This document shows, piece by piece, positions 1 to 9,800 of a DNA stretch of 64,000 nucleotides. The notes below the pieces were generated by a model. That model did no database searches and was not told the DNA's origin. It worked only from the letters and a program-made list of their open reading frames with translations. The position numbers and the translations under genes are program-made. Position 1 is the first letter of the stretch. Each line of letters opens with the position of its first letter. Origin of the DNA: Paenibacillus sp. TCA20 (GTDB lineage Bacteria; Bacillota; Bacilli; Paenibacillales; Paenibacillaceae). The stretch lies in assembly GCF_000732325.1 (NCBI RefSeq), contig NZ_BBIW01000007.1, positions 62,001 through 126,000 on the forward strand. The letters run 5' to 3'.

Positions 1-562
1 TCTCCATTCTTGATCTTCCTCCTGGTCTAAGCATCGCTTTTCCAGCCACGGTTGATACAGTTAGGCCGGCACATTCTGTACACCCCCTCTCTCTGTACAA
101 TTCGTCCTCTAACTTAGTCTTTTGCCCCTTTGCTAAATCACCAACAATGCCTAACTTCTGCTCCCCCCATTCCTCCAGCCCGCTATGCCCAATCTGAAAC
201 TCCCTTATCTCCACACACTCGCGAAACATCCGCTCTCCTTGCTCCCCAGGCTCTGCACTGATCAGCGGAGCAAGTAAAGACTTCACCATCTCCCTCCACT
301 GAACTTCAGTTCTCTCTGCTCCCCCACTTCCCAAAGTCCTTGTCCCGTCTTTAAATAATTCCTCTTGTACCCGATACGCCCAGGATAACGGCATAGCCTC
401 TGAGATCATGACCACCTGCCATACTCCTGCTGGAGACGCTTCACGAAGCTGCTCTCTCCACCACAGCCAATCTACGCTCAAATGAAGTGACAGAAATATT
501 CTCCACTCCCTGCCATTGCCGGCCCCCACACATAATCTGATCGCATATAGCCCAATTCTCAT
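1..562 (-). CDS. Partial protein, possibly the N-terminus of ComFA-like DNA-uptake helicase
   Basis: An open frame starts at the ATG at 562, behind a GAGGAG ribosome binding site with a 5-base gap, and runs off the left edge of the window (187 codons visible). The visible part is Trp/Glu/Arg-rich and ends with a CxxC pair (C161, C164) that could begin a zinc finger. Synteny suggests comFA: in Bacillus the degS-degU pair is followed by competence genes comFA/comFC, and ComFA proteins carry a zinc-finger N-terminus before a DEAD-box helicase core. No helicase motif lies inside the window, so the assignment rests on position and the CxxC only. The open reading frame itself is well supported; the function is not. 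Confidence 0.5.
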   Translation of the reverse strand, partial: MRIGLYAIRLCVGAGNGREWRIFLSLHLSVDWLWWREQLREASPAGVWQVVMISEAMPLSWAYRVQEELFKDGTRTLGSGGAERTEVQWREMVKSLLAPLISAEPGEQGERMFRECVEIREFQIGHSGLEEWGEQKLGIVGDLAKGQKTKLEDELYRERGCTECAGLTVSTVAGKAMLRPGGRSRME

Positions 563-628
563 CTGATCTCCTCATTTCCCCTCATAGCTTTAGCTTCCAA
601 TTTCGACCAAATACCCATTTATGAACGC

Positions 629-670
629 AAAAAAAGCACATACCCGGCGTATTTGCCGAAGTATGTGCTT
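629..670 (-). terminator. Rho-independent terminator of the 140-aa gene
   Basis: A 10-bp perfect stem (634-643 with 661-670) has an internal CGGC/GCCG pairing and is followed on the minus strand by a run of T. It lies between the 140-aa gene (774-1196) and the partial gene at the left edge, so it should end transcription of the former. Confidence 0.85.
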
Positions 671-773
671 CATACTTTTCATCTACAGTTAAATTAAACC
701 AAAAAGATCCTATATTTACAATATTAATGACAATACCGCAACTTTTTAACGATATATTCGTCTTATAATATGA

Positions 774-1196
774 TTAATGTTTAGTTACGAACGGAAATTC
801 CGTTAGACTTGCATCGTTGCGAAGATCAACGAACTTGACCTCTTCGTACGCTGAAGGCTGTAAGGCAGATAAGCTGCTCATCGGCTCCTCACTTGCTGAG
901 ACAATGCTCAAATCCACGCCTGCCATACCACCGAGGCGGTAGAGAAGCGGAAGAGTATCATCTTTGGAATCAAGATCCATCACAGTTACTTTATGAATTG
1001 TGCCTCGAAACAGAGCGTCGATGGACAATCCGCGGATAATCCACTCCAGCTGAAGTCCATGGTTACATGTGATGAGAACATAGTGAACGGGTATGGCGGC
1101 AGGCTGCTGCTTGGTCTGTGAACGTGCGTATACATACCGAACGCATAAGGCTGTTAAGCCATAGACAAGCGCAATCCATATCAAATGTTCGATCAA
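774..1196 (-). CDS. Small membrane-anchored protein with a glycosyltransferase-like half domain
   Basis: 140 aa, starting at a TTG with GGGAGGTG placed 9 bases upstream. Residues about 5-24 form one hydrophobic membrane segment, giving an N-terminal anchor. The rest alternates strand and helix and contains VTVMDLDSKDDT at about 71-82, which resembles the metal-binding DxD region of GT-A glycosyltransferases, but the protein is less than half the usual catalytic size. It lies downstream of degU and upstream of the left-edge partial gene, with its own terminator at 629-670. I do not recognise a named family. The glycosyltransferase resemblance is inference from one motif and could be a non-catalytic nucleotide-sugar-like fold. 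Confidence 0.7.
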   Translation of the reverse strand: MIEHLIWIALVYGLTALCVRYVYARSQTKQQPAAIPVHYVLITCNHGLQLEWIIRGLSIDALFRGTIHKVTVMDLDSKDDTLPLLYRLGGMAGVDLSIVSASEEPMSSLSALQPSAYEEVKFVDLRNDASLTEFPFVTKH

Positions 1197-1736
1197 ATAC
1201 GACTACACCTCCCTATTGCATCCATGGATGCAATTAACCGCAAAACTACTCACTTCACAGCAGCCGTGTGAATGACCAGCCGGCGGATCATGTTTATACC
1301 GCCAATATATGCGGATACCCGGGACGGTGACACAGTCAAATGAATCAGCAGAACATATGATAAATCTTATTTTTTACTAACACGATAGATTGAGCATTTA
1401 GAGCGACAGTTCCATTCGTTATGATGGGATGCGAGCCAACAATAGCGAAGATAGACCGGACTGCACGATTTCAAATGATTCTATCAAGCATACACTGAAC
1501 TAAAGCATCCTCTACTCTTTGCTTTAGTTCTTTACTATACTATAGAAATGTAACATTCTATCTTTATGAAAAGAAATGTTATCTTTTCTTGCGCTTTCAA
1601 AAATTCCATAACTATATAACCGAACTAAAGTAATAACTCATTGGTTCTTTGCCATAACCTTCGAATCAGAATCACAATCGTAACCCGATTGAAAATACGA
1701 CAATATCAACGTTAGCGTCCTCAACTTTAGATCAAT
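1197..1736. other. AT-rich intergenic region without a recognisable gene
   Basis: No frame with a ribosome binding site was found on either strand. Near 1545-1600 there are short imperfect inverted repeats around AAATGTAACATT and AAATGTTATC. The segment should hold the promoter of the 140-aa gene, but no convincing -35/-10 pair could be named. Confidence 0.5.
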
Positions 1737-1838
1737 CTATATCTTCTCACATTTCAAGGCAGTATGAATATACAGCACAAGAAACGTTCCCCCGTACATG
1801 CTACCTATGTAGTACCAGAGACCACTAGCTGTACGCAT
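1737..1838 (-). CDS. Candidate 33-aa membrane miniprotein downstream of degU
   Basis: An ATG frame of 33 codons ending in TAG lies 67 bases past the degU stop. The peptide has a continuous hydrophobic, aromatic segment at about residues 7-27 (containing LWYYIGSMYGGT), followed by a short charged tail ending CEKI, as expected for a single-pass miniprotein. A GGGGG tract lies 13 bases upstream of the ATG, further than ideal, which weakens the call. No homologue is known to me. Confidence 0.35.
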   Translation of the reverse strand: MRTASGLWYYIGSMYGGTFLVLYIHTALKCEKI

Positions 1839-1905
1839 GACTTCAGTAGTTCCCCCAGGGCAAGCGGCAGATCACACTTCCCTTATACCGAAGGCTACGT
1901 TCCCT

Positions 1906-2628
1906 TTACAGGGTAACCCATCCATATTTAATGGAATTGATAACGGCTTGTGTACGGTCATCCACTTCCATTTTTTGCAGAATGCTGCTGACATGGTTCT
2001 TCACTGTCTTCTCACTGATAAACAGGAACTCACCAATCATCTTGTTACTCTTACCTTCCGCCATCAAACGAAGTACTTCGGCTTCACGACGGGTCAGCGG
2101 ATTGTTATCGCCTGCAACGAATTTGACGCCAGCTTCCTTCACGCCGCCTTCATTCATAGCGCCTGTCTCATTCAAATATGTCATCCGGCGCAGCTGCATA
2201 ATGAGCTTGCCTGTTACTTTGGGATGGATAAAGGCATAGCCTTCATGCACAGAACGGATTGCGTTAATAAGCGACTCTGCCTCCATGTCCTTCAGCAGGT
2301 ACCCGTTCGCGCCCTTGCGCAATGTTTCAAATACATAGCTCTCATCATCGTGAATCGATAGAATAATAACCTTCACGTCCGGGAACAGCTCTCTCAGCTT
2401 CTCCGTCGCTTCAACCCCGTTCTCTACAGGCATATTAATGTCCATAAGAACGATGTCCGGCTTACTCTGGTTGCAGAACTCCAATACCTGAATGCCATCG
2501 CCGCATTCGCCAATGACCTCGATATCGTCCTCCATGTTCAAGATTCGTTTCAGACCCTCACGAAACAGCTGATGATCATCAGCCAGCAATACCTTAATGT
2601 TACCCCTTATCATGTTCTGGTTTTCCAT
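1906..2628 (-). CDS. degU: Response regulator DegU
   Basis: 240 aa, NarL/LuxR-type response regulator. The receiver domain spans about 10-130 with the acidic pair D17/D18, the phospho-acceptor D63 in VLMDINMP and the conserved Lys in LLKDME. The C-terminal LuxR-type helix-turn-helix covers about 172-235 (NPLTRREAEVLRLMAEG, then EKTVKNHV). The gene starts 4 bases after the degS stop, so the pair forms one operon. In Bacillus DegS phosphorylates DegU to control exoprotease, motility, competence and biofilm genes; the same role is inferred here. Length and motif order match the family. Confidence 0.97.
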   Translation of the reverse strand: MENQNMIRGNIKVLLADDHQLFREGLKRILNMEDDIEVIGECGDGIQVLEFCNQSKPDIVLMDINMPVENGVEATEKLRELFPDVKVIILSIHDDESYVFETLRKGANGYLLKDMEAESLINAIRSVHEGYAFIHPKVTGKLIMQLRRMTYLNETGAMNEGGVKEAGVKFVAGDNNPLTRREAEVLRLMAEGKSNKMIGEFLFISEKTVKNHVSSILQKMEVDDRTQAVINSIKYGWVTL

Positions 2629-2632
2629 CCTG

Positions 2633-3793
2633 CTACTCCTTTCCCTTTTCCACGTTTGTCGGGATATGAATCACAATCTTGGTGCCTTGATTCTCTCCTG
2701 ATTCAATTTCCATTCGGCCTTCGAGCAGCTCGACTCTCTCACGCATCCCAATCAGACCAAAGTGTGAATGGTCCTTGCTCTTCTGTTCCAGCAGTTCGGG
2801 CTTAAAGCCAAGCCCGTTATCCTGTACAACAATCTTAACGAGTTGTGCCTGAAAAGTGATCTCCACCACGACATAGGTCGGGTATGCATGCTTGGCTGCA
2901 TTCGACAAGCCTTCTTGCACTAAACGATAAACGGCAGCCTCCATAGCCGAAGACAAACGGTGTTCCTTCCCTCTGGTTTCAAAAAGCGCGCGAATTTTCG
3001 TTTTTTCTTCAAAATCCTGCACGTATTTTCGAAGCGTGGGAATTAAGCCTAGGTCATCCAGTGCCATTGGACGCAAATTGAAAATAACTTTGCGCATTTC
3101 TCCAAGGCTTGAACGAACCTGTTTCTTCAAATCTACTATTTCGGCCTGCACCATCTTAAAATCCTGCTTAACCAGCATTCTTTCTACAATTTCCGTCCTA
3201 AGCACTAAGTTTGCAAGCATTTGCGCAGGGCCGTCATGGATTTCCCGGGCGATTCTTTTGCGTTCTTCTTCCTGGGCCAGGATGATCTTCAGACCGATCA
3301 TTTGTCGATTCTTGGCAGACTCGATGATTCGGGTCACCTGACCTAATTCCCCTGATAGATACTCCATGACAACATTCATCTGCGAACCGATAGTCTCTGC
3401 CCGCTCTACAGATTCCTCAATGCTTCTCGCACGCTTCTGCAGATCGTCACGGCGTGCTTTAAGGTACATTTCCTTCTCTCTGTAAATCATCAAATCCAGC
3501 TGAAGCTGTGTCGCCTTCTCATAAGCTTGCTTGATGTCATGCTCGGAAAAGCGGACGAAATCCCGGCTGACCTCTGTCAGCCGGATTCGGGACCGGCGGA
3601 AATTAAGCTCAAGCTGATCGACCTTCTCGATCGTTTCCGCCGTCTCTTTCAGGATCGATTGAATCTCCTGATTGAGCGTCTTCAGCTCCGTACGAGCTGA
3701 GTCCATTATTTCAAAAATCTGATATTTACTACTTTCCATGACCTGCATGGCGTTTTTTATGACGCGGTCAATAGCATCAGCTTGAAAGTCCAC
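2633..3793 (-). CDS. degS: Sensor histidine kinase DegS
   Basis: 386 aa, cytoplasmic HisKA_3-type kinase with no membrane segment. Residues about 30-165 are a long coiled-coil sensor region. The phospho-acceptor His is H186 in REIHDGPAQ. The HATPase domain follows with QEGLSNAAKHA (N box), DNGLGF (G1) and GLIGMRERVELL (G2). The start is GTG at 3793, behind GGAATGGAG. It is directly upstream of degU and is its cognate kinase. No input domain other than the coiled coil is present, as in B. subtilis DegS. Confidence 0.97.
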   Translation of the reverse strand: MDFQADAIDRVIKNAMQVMESSKYQIFEIMDSARTELKTLNQEIQSILKETAETIEKVDQLELNFRRSRIRLTEVSRDFVRFSEHDIKQAYEKATQLQLDLMIYREKEMYLKARRDDLQKRARSIEESVERAETIGSQMNVVMEYLSGELGQVTRIIESAKNRQMIGLKIILAQEEERKRIAREIHDGPAQMLANLVLRTEIVERMLVKQDFKMVQAEIVDLKKQVRSSLGEMRKVIFNLRPMALDDLGLIPTLRKYVQDFEEKTKIRALFETRGKEHRLSSAMEAAVYRLVQEGLSNAAKHAYPTYVVVEITFQAQLVKIVVQDNGLGFKPELLEQKSKDHSHFGLIGMRERVELLEGRMEIESGENQGTKIVIHIPTNVEKGKE

Positions 3794-3840
3794 AAATTTT
3801 CGACTCCATTCCTAACGTTTCCAGGATATATCATACCATA

Positions 3841-6549
3841 TCACGAGTCGATAGTGACGGTCTTCGTTTTCTGTTCCCATTTTACGGTAAGGCCAAGTTG
3901 TTCAGATACTAGTCTGAGCGGGACCAAAGTCCTACCACCGGAAATATACGGAGCCACACTCGCGCTAAGGCGCTGCCCGTTAAGGATAAATTCCTTCTCG
4001 TTTACTGTAAGATCAATCAGCTTGCCGCCGCGGAGAATGGTCACACGCTGGTTCTTGCTGTCCCAGGTGGCTCTGCCTCCGAATACATCCAGCACATGCT
4101 TGATTGGTACATAGGTTGTGTTGTTCTTCAGCACAGGGGCCGCATCGATCGCCTTCTTCGTTCCATTGAAGGTCACCGATTTCTGTCCAATGACAAACTT
4201 GGCAGTCCCTGTAGGTAATCCTGCTTCACTAGATAGCGAAGGCATGGTCAGAGCAATATTATCAAACGCTACCGTTCCTGCCATCGCTCTCTCATCCTGA
4301 CCTTCTTCAAGATTGACGACATATACCCGCTTCAGCTTCGCCGGATAAGCAATACCTGAACCGCTTAGGTCGACATTAATTGTCTTCCAGCCTGTCCAGT
4401 TGATATTGCGCGCAAGATCAACGTATACCGTTTTACCGTTCGCATCAATCACCTCTGCCCGCAGCCAATTCAAGCTGTGATCGCCAAGCACGTCCATAGA
4501 CAGCGCCGTTGCGCTGGATTCGATTTGTTTACCGGAAGTGCCGTTTAGCTGTGCATAAGCATACATTTTACCACTTCCGCCGTTCATATCATAGCTCAGC
4601 TCAAGCACTTTGGAGCCCGACTTCTCGCCAGTTCCGTTAACAACGCGGGCTGCCCCGGTTACGCCGGAAGCATTCGTTGTGAAGTTGATCGGATAGCCTA
4701 CATTCTCAAAGTTTTCCCACATTGTTTGTCCCGCAGTCGTAAGGACGACAACCGTGCTGAAGCCGTCATAGCGGCCGATGGCATAACCCACTGAGGCGCC
4801 CGAATTGACAGAGGATACAGTGAGTGTATCGCCCGATACACTTCCCTTAAATCCAACGAACTCCCACTTCAAGCTGTCTGCCGGAAGGGAGACGGATTGT
4901 CCGTCTTTGGTCGTTGCTGTAATCGGAACAGAGATGGCCGCTCCTTTTTGCAGCGAACCTGTACCAGCTCCAGCCTTAAGTGACTTCAGATTGCTTGCCC
5001 CCACAACCGTGATCTGCATCTTGGCACTTGCCGAGCCGCTCACTGCAGTTAGTGTTGCTGTACCGCCGCCTTTAGCGGTTATTTTACCGCCGCTTGTGCT
5101 AATAACATTGCCGTTACTGGACTTCCAAGTTACTGAAGCACCGCTCATGTCATAAGGATTATAATACGTATCGTAGCCCTTGAGGCTGTAAGATCCTTCC
5201 TGTCCAACGAGCATGGAGGACGTTCCGCTAATCGTTAGTCCCTTCAGCTGCCCCTGTGGTGCCAGAGAATATACACCTAGACCATTAATAACAGCACGCT
5301 GCTCTGTGCCATATTCCGTTGCAAAAGCAAGGCCTGTGTTCATTTCACCGAGCGGTCTCGTAATCATCGTCGTTGAACCACCGCCGTCAAGGTTCATGCC
5401 TTTCCACACGCCAATACTTACCATGAATTTCTGCAGCTCAGACAGTGACATCCCCGAGCTTGAGCTATTATCCTGAACCGCGATCAAATACACATATCTG
5501 CCGTCTTGAGAATACCCCACTGCCGTGCGAGCTCGGTAGCCGCCAATACTGGATACATCTCTGGAGAAGGAAGCGGCTTTACCGCCATTCACCAGAAGCG
5601 TATGCCCGCCAATCATCATATCCAAATTGTCCGGATTCACGGTCTGTCCCGTGGTCTTCGCGATCAGCTTATAATCCGCTTTAATGGATTGTCCGACTGC
5701 CAGATTCGTATTGATCCACTCCCCTGCCGTACCATGAGCGCGCAAAATATAAGCGCCCTCTGGAATGGACGTGCTCAGTGGAGTTTTATAAGAAAGTTGT
5801 TGAATCACACCATTCTGTACCAGCACTTCTGTAGCGGCAGCTGTTGCCGGATCATTCGGACGCTTGAGCGAAGTCCATGCGGATGTATAAATATACATCG
5901 AATTTGCATGACTGTATCTGACAGAGCCGGATTCCAGCGTATAATCTTCCTTGTTCATCCCTCTCAGCTTGAAGGTAGACCCATTCGCAGCGGTAACGGA
6001 GCCATCGAAGCTGTATTCATCAATCATCGGCTTGCCGTCCTTAGTTACCGTTAACGCCTGCATACCCGACAGCTCGGAAGGAGTCGACATCAGCACTCCA
6101 TCCATGACCTGACCGCCAATTGGCGCACCTTCTCCGCTCACATTAAAGTAATCCCCATTCACGCCGGCTACTGCGCCGGTTTCCTTCACCATTCCCCCAG
6201 TGCTCTGTTTGCTGTTGAACTTGCCTTGTTTACCTGTCATCACATCCAATTTCACATTTGGATTATTCAAATCCACTTGAATCACATTCGCCAGTACGCT
6301 TGATGAAGCCCCTGATCGTGTTGTTGTATATCGATAGTTGATCATTTTGGCTCCCGCCGTGATCATCTCTTCTGATATTTTGGTTGTGCTTGCCGCCATG
6401 GCTACACTTGATATTTGAAGAGTATCCTGCAGCACCTGTCCTGTTCCAAGAACGGGGGTAACCCATAATACTCCTGCGATCGTCACAATCATCCACTTCT
6501 TACCTGACATTGCCGTCAGTTTCCCCGCTTGCTTCCTCTCTTTGCTCAT
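3841..6549 (-). CDS. Secreted phosphodiester glycosidase (NAGPA family) with copper-amine-oxidase-like C-terminal domain
   Basis: About 902 aa. The ATG at 6549 is preferred over an upstream in-frame ATG at 6654 because it follows GGGAGAGG and gives a basic start plus hydrophobic signal sequence (KKWMIVTIAGVLWVTP). The next 350 residues form a phosphodiester glycosidase (PF09992-type) domain, with GVNGDYFN and MNLDGGGSTTM as the typical motifs. A Big2-like Ig domain (GLTISGTSSMLVGQ onward) and a beta-sandwich segment follow. The last 110 residues match the copper amine oxidase N-terminal-like domain (TTYVPIKHVLDVFGG, GRTLVPLRLVSEQLG), a common surface module in Paenibacillus. The substrate is unknown; cleavage of a phosphodiester-linked sugar at the cell surface is inferred from the family. 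Confidence 0.88.
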   Translation of the reverse strand: MSKERKQAGKLTAMSGKKWMIVTIAGVLWVTPVLGTGQVLQDTLQISSVAMAASTTKISEEMITAGAKMINYRYTTTRSGASSSVLANVIQVDLNNPNVKLDVMTGKQGKFNSKQSTGGMVKETGAVAGVNGDYFNVSGEGAPIGGQVMDGVLMSTPSELSGMQALTVTKDGKPMIDEYSFDGSVTAANGSTFKLRGMNKEDYTLESGSVRYSHANSMYIYTSAWTSLKRPNDPATAAATEVLVQNGVIQQLSYKTPLSTSIPEGAYILRAHGTAGEWINTNLAVGQSIKADYKLIAKTTGQTVNPDNLDMMIGGHTLLVNGGKAASFSRDVSSIGGYRARTAVGYSQDGRYVYLIAVQDNSSSSGMSLSELQKFMVSIGVWKGMNLDGGGSTTMITRPLGEMNTGLAFATEYGTEQRAVINGLGVYSLAPQGQLKGLTISGTSSMLVGQEGSYSLKGYDTYYNPYDMSGASVTWKSSNGNVISTSGGKITAKGGGTATLTAVSGSASAKMQITVVGASNLKSLKAGAGTGSLQKGAAISVPITATTKDGQSVSLPADSLKWEFVGFKGSVSGDTLTVSSVNSGASVGYAIGRYDGFSTVVVLTTAGQTMWENFENVGYPINFTTNASGVTGAARVVNGTGEKSGSKVLELSYDMNGGSGKMYAYAQLNGTSGKQIESSATALSMDVLGDHSLNWLRAEVIDANGKTVYVDLARNINWTGWKTINVDLSGSGIAYPAKLKRVYVVNLEEGQDERAMAGTVAFDNIALTMPSLSSEAGLPTGTAKFVIGQKSVTFNGTKKAIDAAPVLKNNTTYVPIKHVLDVFGGRATWDSKNQRVTILRGGKLIDLTVNEKEFILNGQRLSASVAPYISGGRTLVPLRLVSEQLGLTVKWEQKTKTVTIDS

Positions 6550-6592
6550 AAAAAAGCGCCTCTCCCATCTTATGTGCTTTCTATTATATGAG

Positions 6593-6635
6593 TTCAGCTC
6601 CGCTAGTCTCTGTAATAGAGATTCACGGAGCTGAA
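6593..6635 (-). other. Nested hairpin in the leader of the phosphodiester glycosidase gene
   Basis: A 10-bp perfect outer stem (6593-6602 with 6626-6635) encloses a second small stem (CTCTGTAATAGAG). It lies 43-86 bases upstream of the ATG at 6549 and has no T run on the minus strand, so it is unlikely to be a simple terminator. It may be an mRNA leader structure. Confidence 0.5.
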
Positions 6636-6813
6636 GACACGAACATCCTCTCAATAATAGACTGCTAAAAATGGAAAAAGTTACGCTCTTTATCTAACTT
6701 TATGAACAGAATCTAGCAATTTGAACAGATCGATAGCTTTTGTTGAAATTCAAATGTATCCAAAGGAATAACTCAACTGTGCAAGGCTGCCCAGCCATAA
6801 AGCATAAATCTAT

Positions 6814-9800
6814 TTATTTGGTATAAATGCTCAGCATTCTAGTAATCATGACTGCCGCTTGGGCACGTGTCGCATTTCCGCCCGGTTTAAATGTGTTCTG
6901 TGTCATGCCCTCGATAATTCCTTGCTGGACAGCCTCTGCCACGATATTTGGTGCTTGAATGTACACACGATCCTTGAACTTGCTCAGGATGCTGTTCGGT
7001 GTACCGTTAAGTGCCGATTCATGACCGCCGTAGTGCAGCGCACGCACCATCATAATCGCCATCTGTTCACGCGTGATCAGCTGGTCTGGTTTAAAAGTAC
7101 CGTCCTGATGCCCTGTAATGATACCAGCCTTGGTAGCCGCTCCAATATATGCGCCGGAAATACTGTAAGGAACGTCTCCAAACCTGCGTGATTCTTCAAA
7201 GTTACTATCTAGTCCAAGACTTCTTGCGATCATTCCGGCAAACTCTGCCCGGGTAATTGGCCGGTCAGGTTCATAATTTGATCCTCCTGGCTGATCAATG
7301 ATCCACATCGAAGCCAGTCTTTCGATGGATGTTCTTGCCCAGTGGCTATTCATTCCTATATAGGTGACAGGATGACTGGCTGGAACGACCGCTTGATTAC
7401 CAGCTAGTTTCGCTTGAACAATTTGAGTATCCCTTGTCTTGGTCATTTGGAATGGAACCGGACTTAATCTCTGAATCGTGTTGTCCATCTTCACCAGCCC
7501 AAGTGTGCTGCTGCTCACAGTACCACTCAATCTAAGGTACAGCTGTCCGTTATACGTTAGGGCTGTCTTGAATGTTGATGAATCGTTAGAGATATAAATG
7601 CTTGCATCCATAATGCTGGACAGCTTAGATGCTGAGCTTTGACCGAGTAATTGATCCATAGCTACTGAAGATGAAGGAGTCACTGCCTCTAACTGAATGT
7701 ACAGTGTAGATCCAATAATATTTGTATTCGCAGCTCCGGCTATTGTATTCAGTTCAAGCTGGTCTACAGGAAGCGTGTACAGCACATCACCATAACGAAC
7801 TCCAATGACAGATCTAGAATTCAATCGTTTAATCTCATCGAGTGCCTGCAGCTTGAAGCCAACGACAGCAGCGCTCTCTGTCTGAGGAACTTCAACAGCT
7901 ACCATCGGTGTGCCTCCGGAAGCATTGATATACGAATATGCTTGTTTAAGCAGTTCAGTGCTCGGCGTATACGCATTTACGCTGCGGTTATATTTCGACA
8001 TTGCTGATGACTTGGCCGCTGCACTACTGTTCAGCACATAGCCTGTCTCATTAAAGAGTGATGAATCGAGAACAGAAAGCCCATTGGGCATACTGGTCGA
8101 TCCTCCGCCTGTTGAACTGCTCGTCCGGTTCTGAAGCGTGAATGGTCCAAAGCCGGTAAGGGTCTCTCCTTTGGCTGATTTCAGCGGTATCGCTCCCGGT
8201 GAGTAAGCAAGCGTGACATTCTGACCGGCATATACCGGAGCAGTGAGTGTTATGGTCACGGTCTGATTCTGCACCGAAGCAGATGCAACTTGAACACTTT
8301 GACCACCCGCCATGATTGTGAACTGGGATGGGGTGATTGAGCTTTGTGTTTGCATCGTCTCAGACATGGTTAAGGTTACTGTTTGACCTTGAACTGAAGC
8401 CTGTTTTACACTGCCGCTCCCATATACCGTGACCGGAATCAGGTCAAGATACCCTGCAGGATTATAGTTCAGATCCGTCAATCGCTTCACACCAGGAATA
8501 TAGGATAACGTCACATCCTGATTAACTGCGAGTGAATTAGCAAGCGTTAATTCTACGGTATCCTCATTGACCTCAACGCTATTCACATATAGCGGGCTTC
8601 GATTAACGAGAACAGAGAACTGGCTTTTTAATGGAAGATTATCCGTTCGCAGTGCTTCATTATATTGTATGTAGAGTTTATTACCTCCGGCCCATGTCTC
8701 TACGAACTCAGGGGCTTTGGTATCATAGGTGTTCCGGACAAAGAAATCACTAAACCCAGGAAGCGCCTGTTCTCTATAGTCCTTCAGCGGATAGGATCCT
8801 GGCGTATAGGTTACTCGGATAACCTCGCCGTCAGTCACCGCCCGACTTAAGATGAGCGTAACTGCCGAACCGCTGCTTATTCCAATACTGCTGACACCTA
8901 TACTGCTGCCATTCGCAGTGACTTGGAACTGATCCCGGGCATTGGATGCAGTCACCTTAACACTTTCAGTAAAGTACAAATATAGTGTGTTGCCGTACAC
9001 TGTGCCTTCTCTCGGCTTGGATAATACAGAATCCAGATCATTCACAATCTCGCGATTCGAGAAGGAGGATGCCGAGTTCCCCGACAAGTCCTGAACCGGT
9101 CTTACACCCGGCGAGTAGGATAATCGGACAACCTGACCTACCGCAACGCCTGTATCCAGCATGACATAGACGGTGTCCCCGGATACACTGACATCGCTGA
9201 TCCCCCGATTCTCGCCGTTCACCGTTACGGTGTAGCTGGAATTCAGCGGCTTGACGCTAGTACTGAGCACCTCATTATATGTCAATCGAATCAGGGTATT
9301 GGTGTACATTTTGGAGGACTGCAGTACGGGAGCAGTTGTATCCCGTGTAAATGTCTTGAAGCTCCACGATCTGCTTCCTGTTAGTCCTGCAAACGTATTG
9401 CCTGCTGCATCTCTAAAAACACCACCTGGTACATCAATCTGGTATGTTGTATTATACTCCAGTTGTCCAGTCGGTGTGATGATAAGCTGCCTGGGATTGG
9501 ATGAATTAATGACGGTACGTGAAGCGACTTCGGATCCGCCTGCCTTACGAATCGTCACAGATCCAGTGTAGCTGGGGTTCAGCGCCTTGTTAAATGTAAT
9601 TGTAAGCGACTGATCCACCGGTGCACTCATACTTCCATCACTAGGAGACAAGGACGATACCGTAAGCGCAGATGTATCGGTTGACACCGTGAAGCTCCAG
9701 CTTCCCTTAGCTATGGGCTGACTTCGATTCTGATGGGCATCCCAGAATGCCCCTAAAGGTACAACCACATCGTACACAGTATTATTCTCTAATGCTGCTG

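Noticed and set aside
1837..2361. 174-codon plus-strand open frame
   Set aside because: Antisense to degU, with no ribosome binding site and no recognisable domain; degU has full family motifs.
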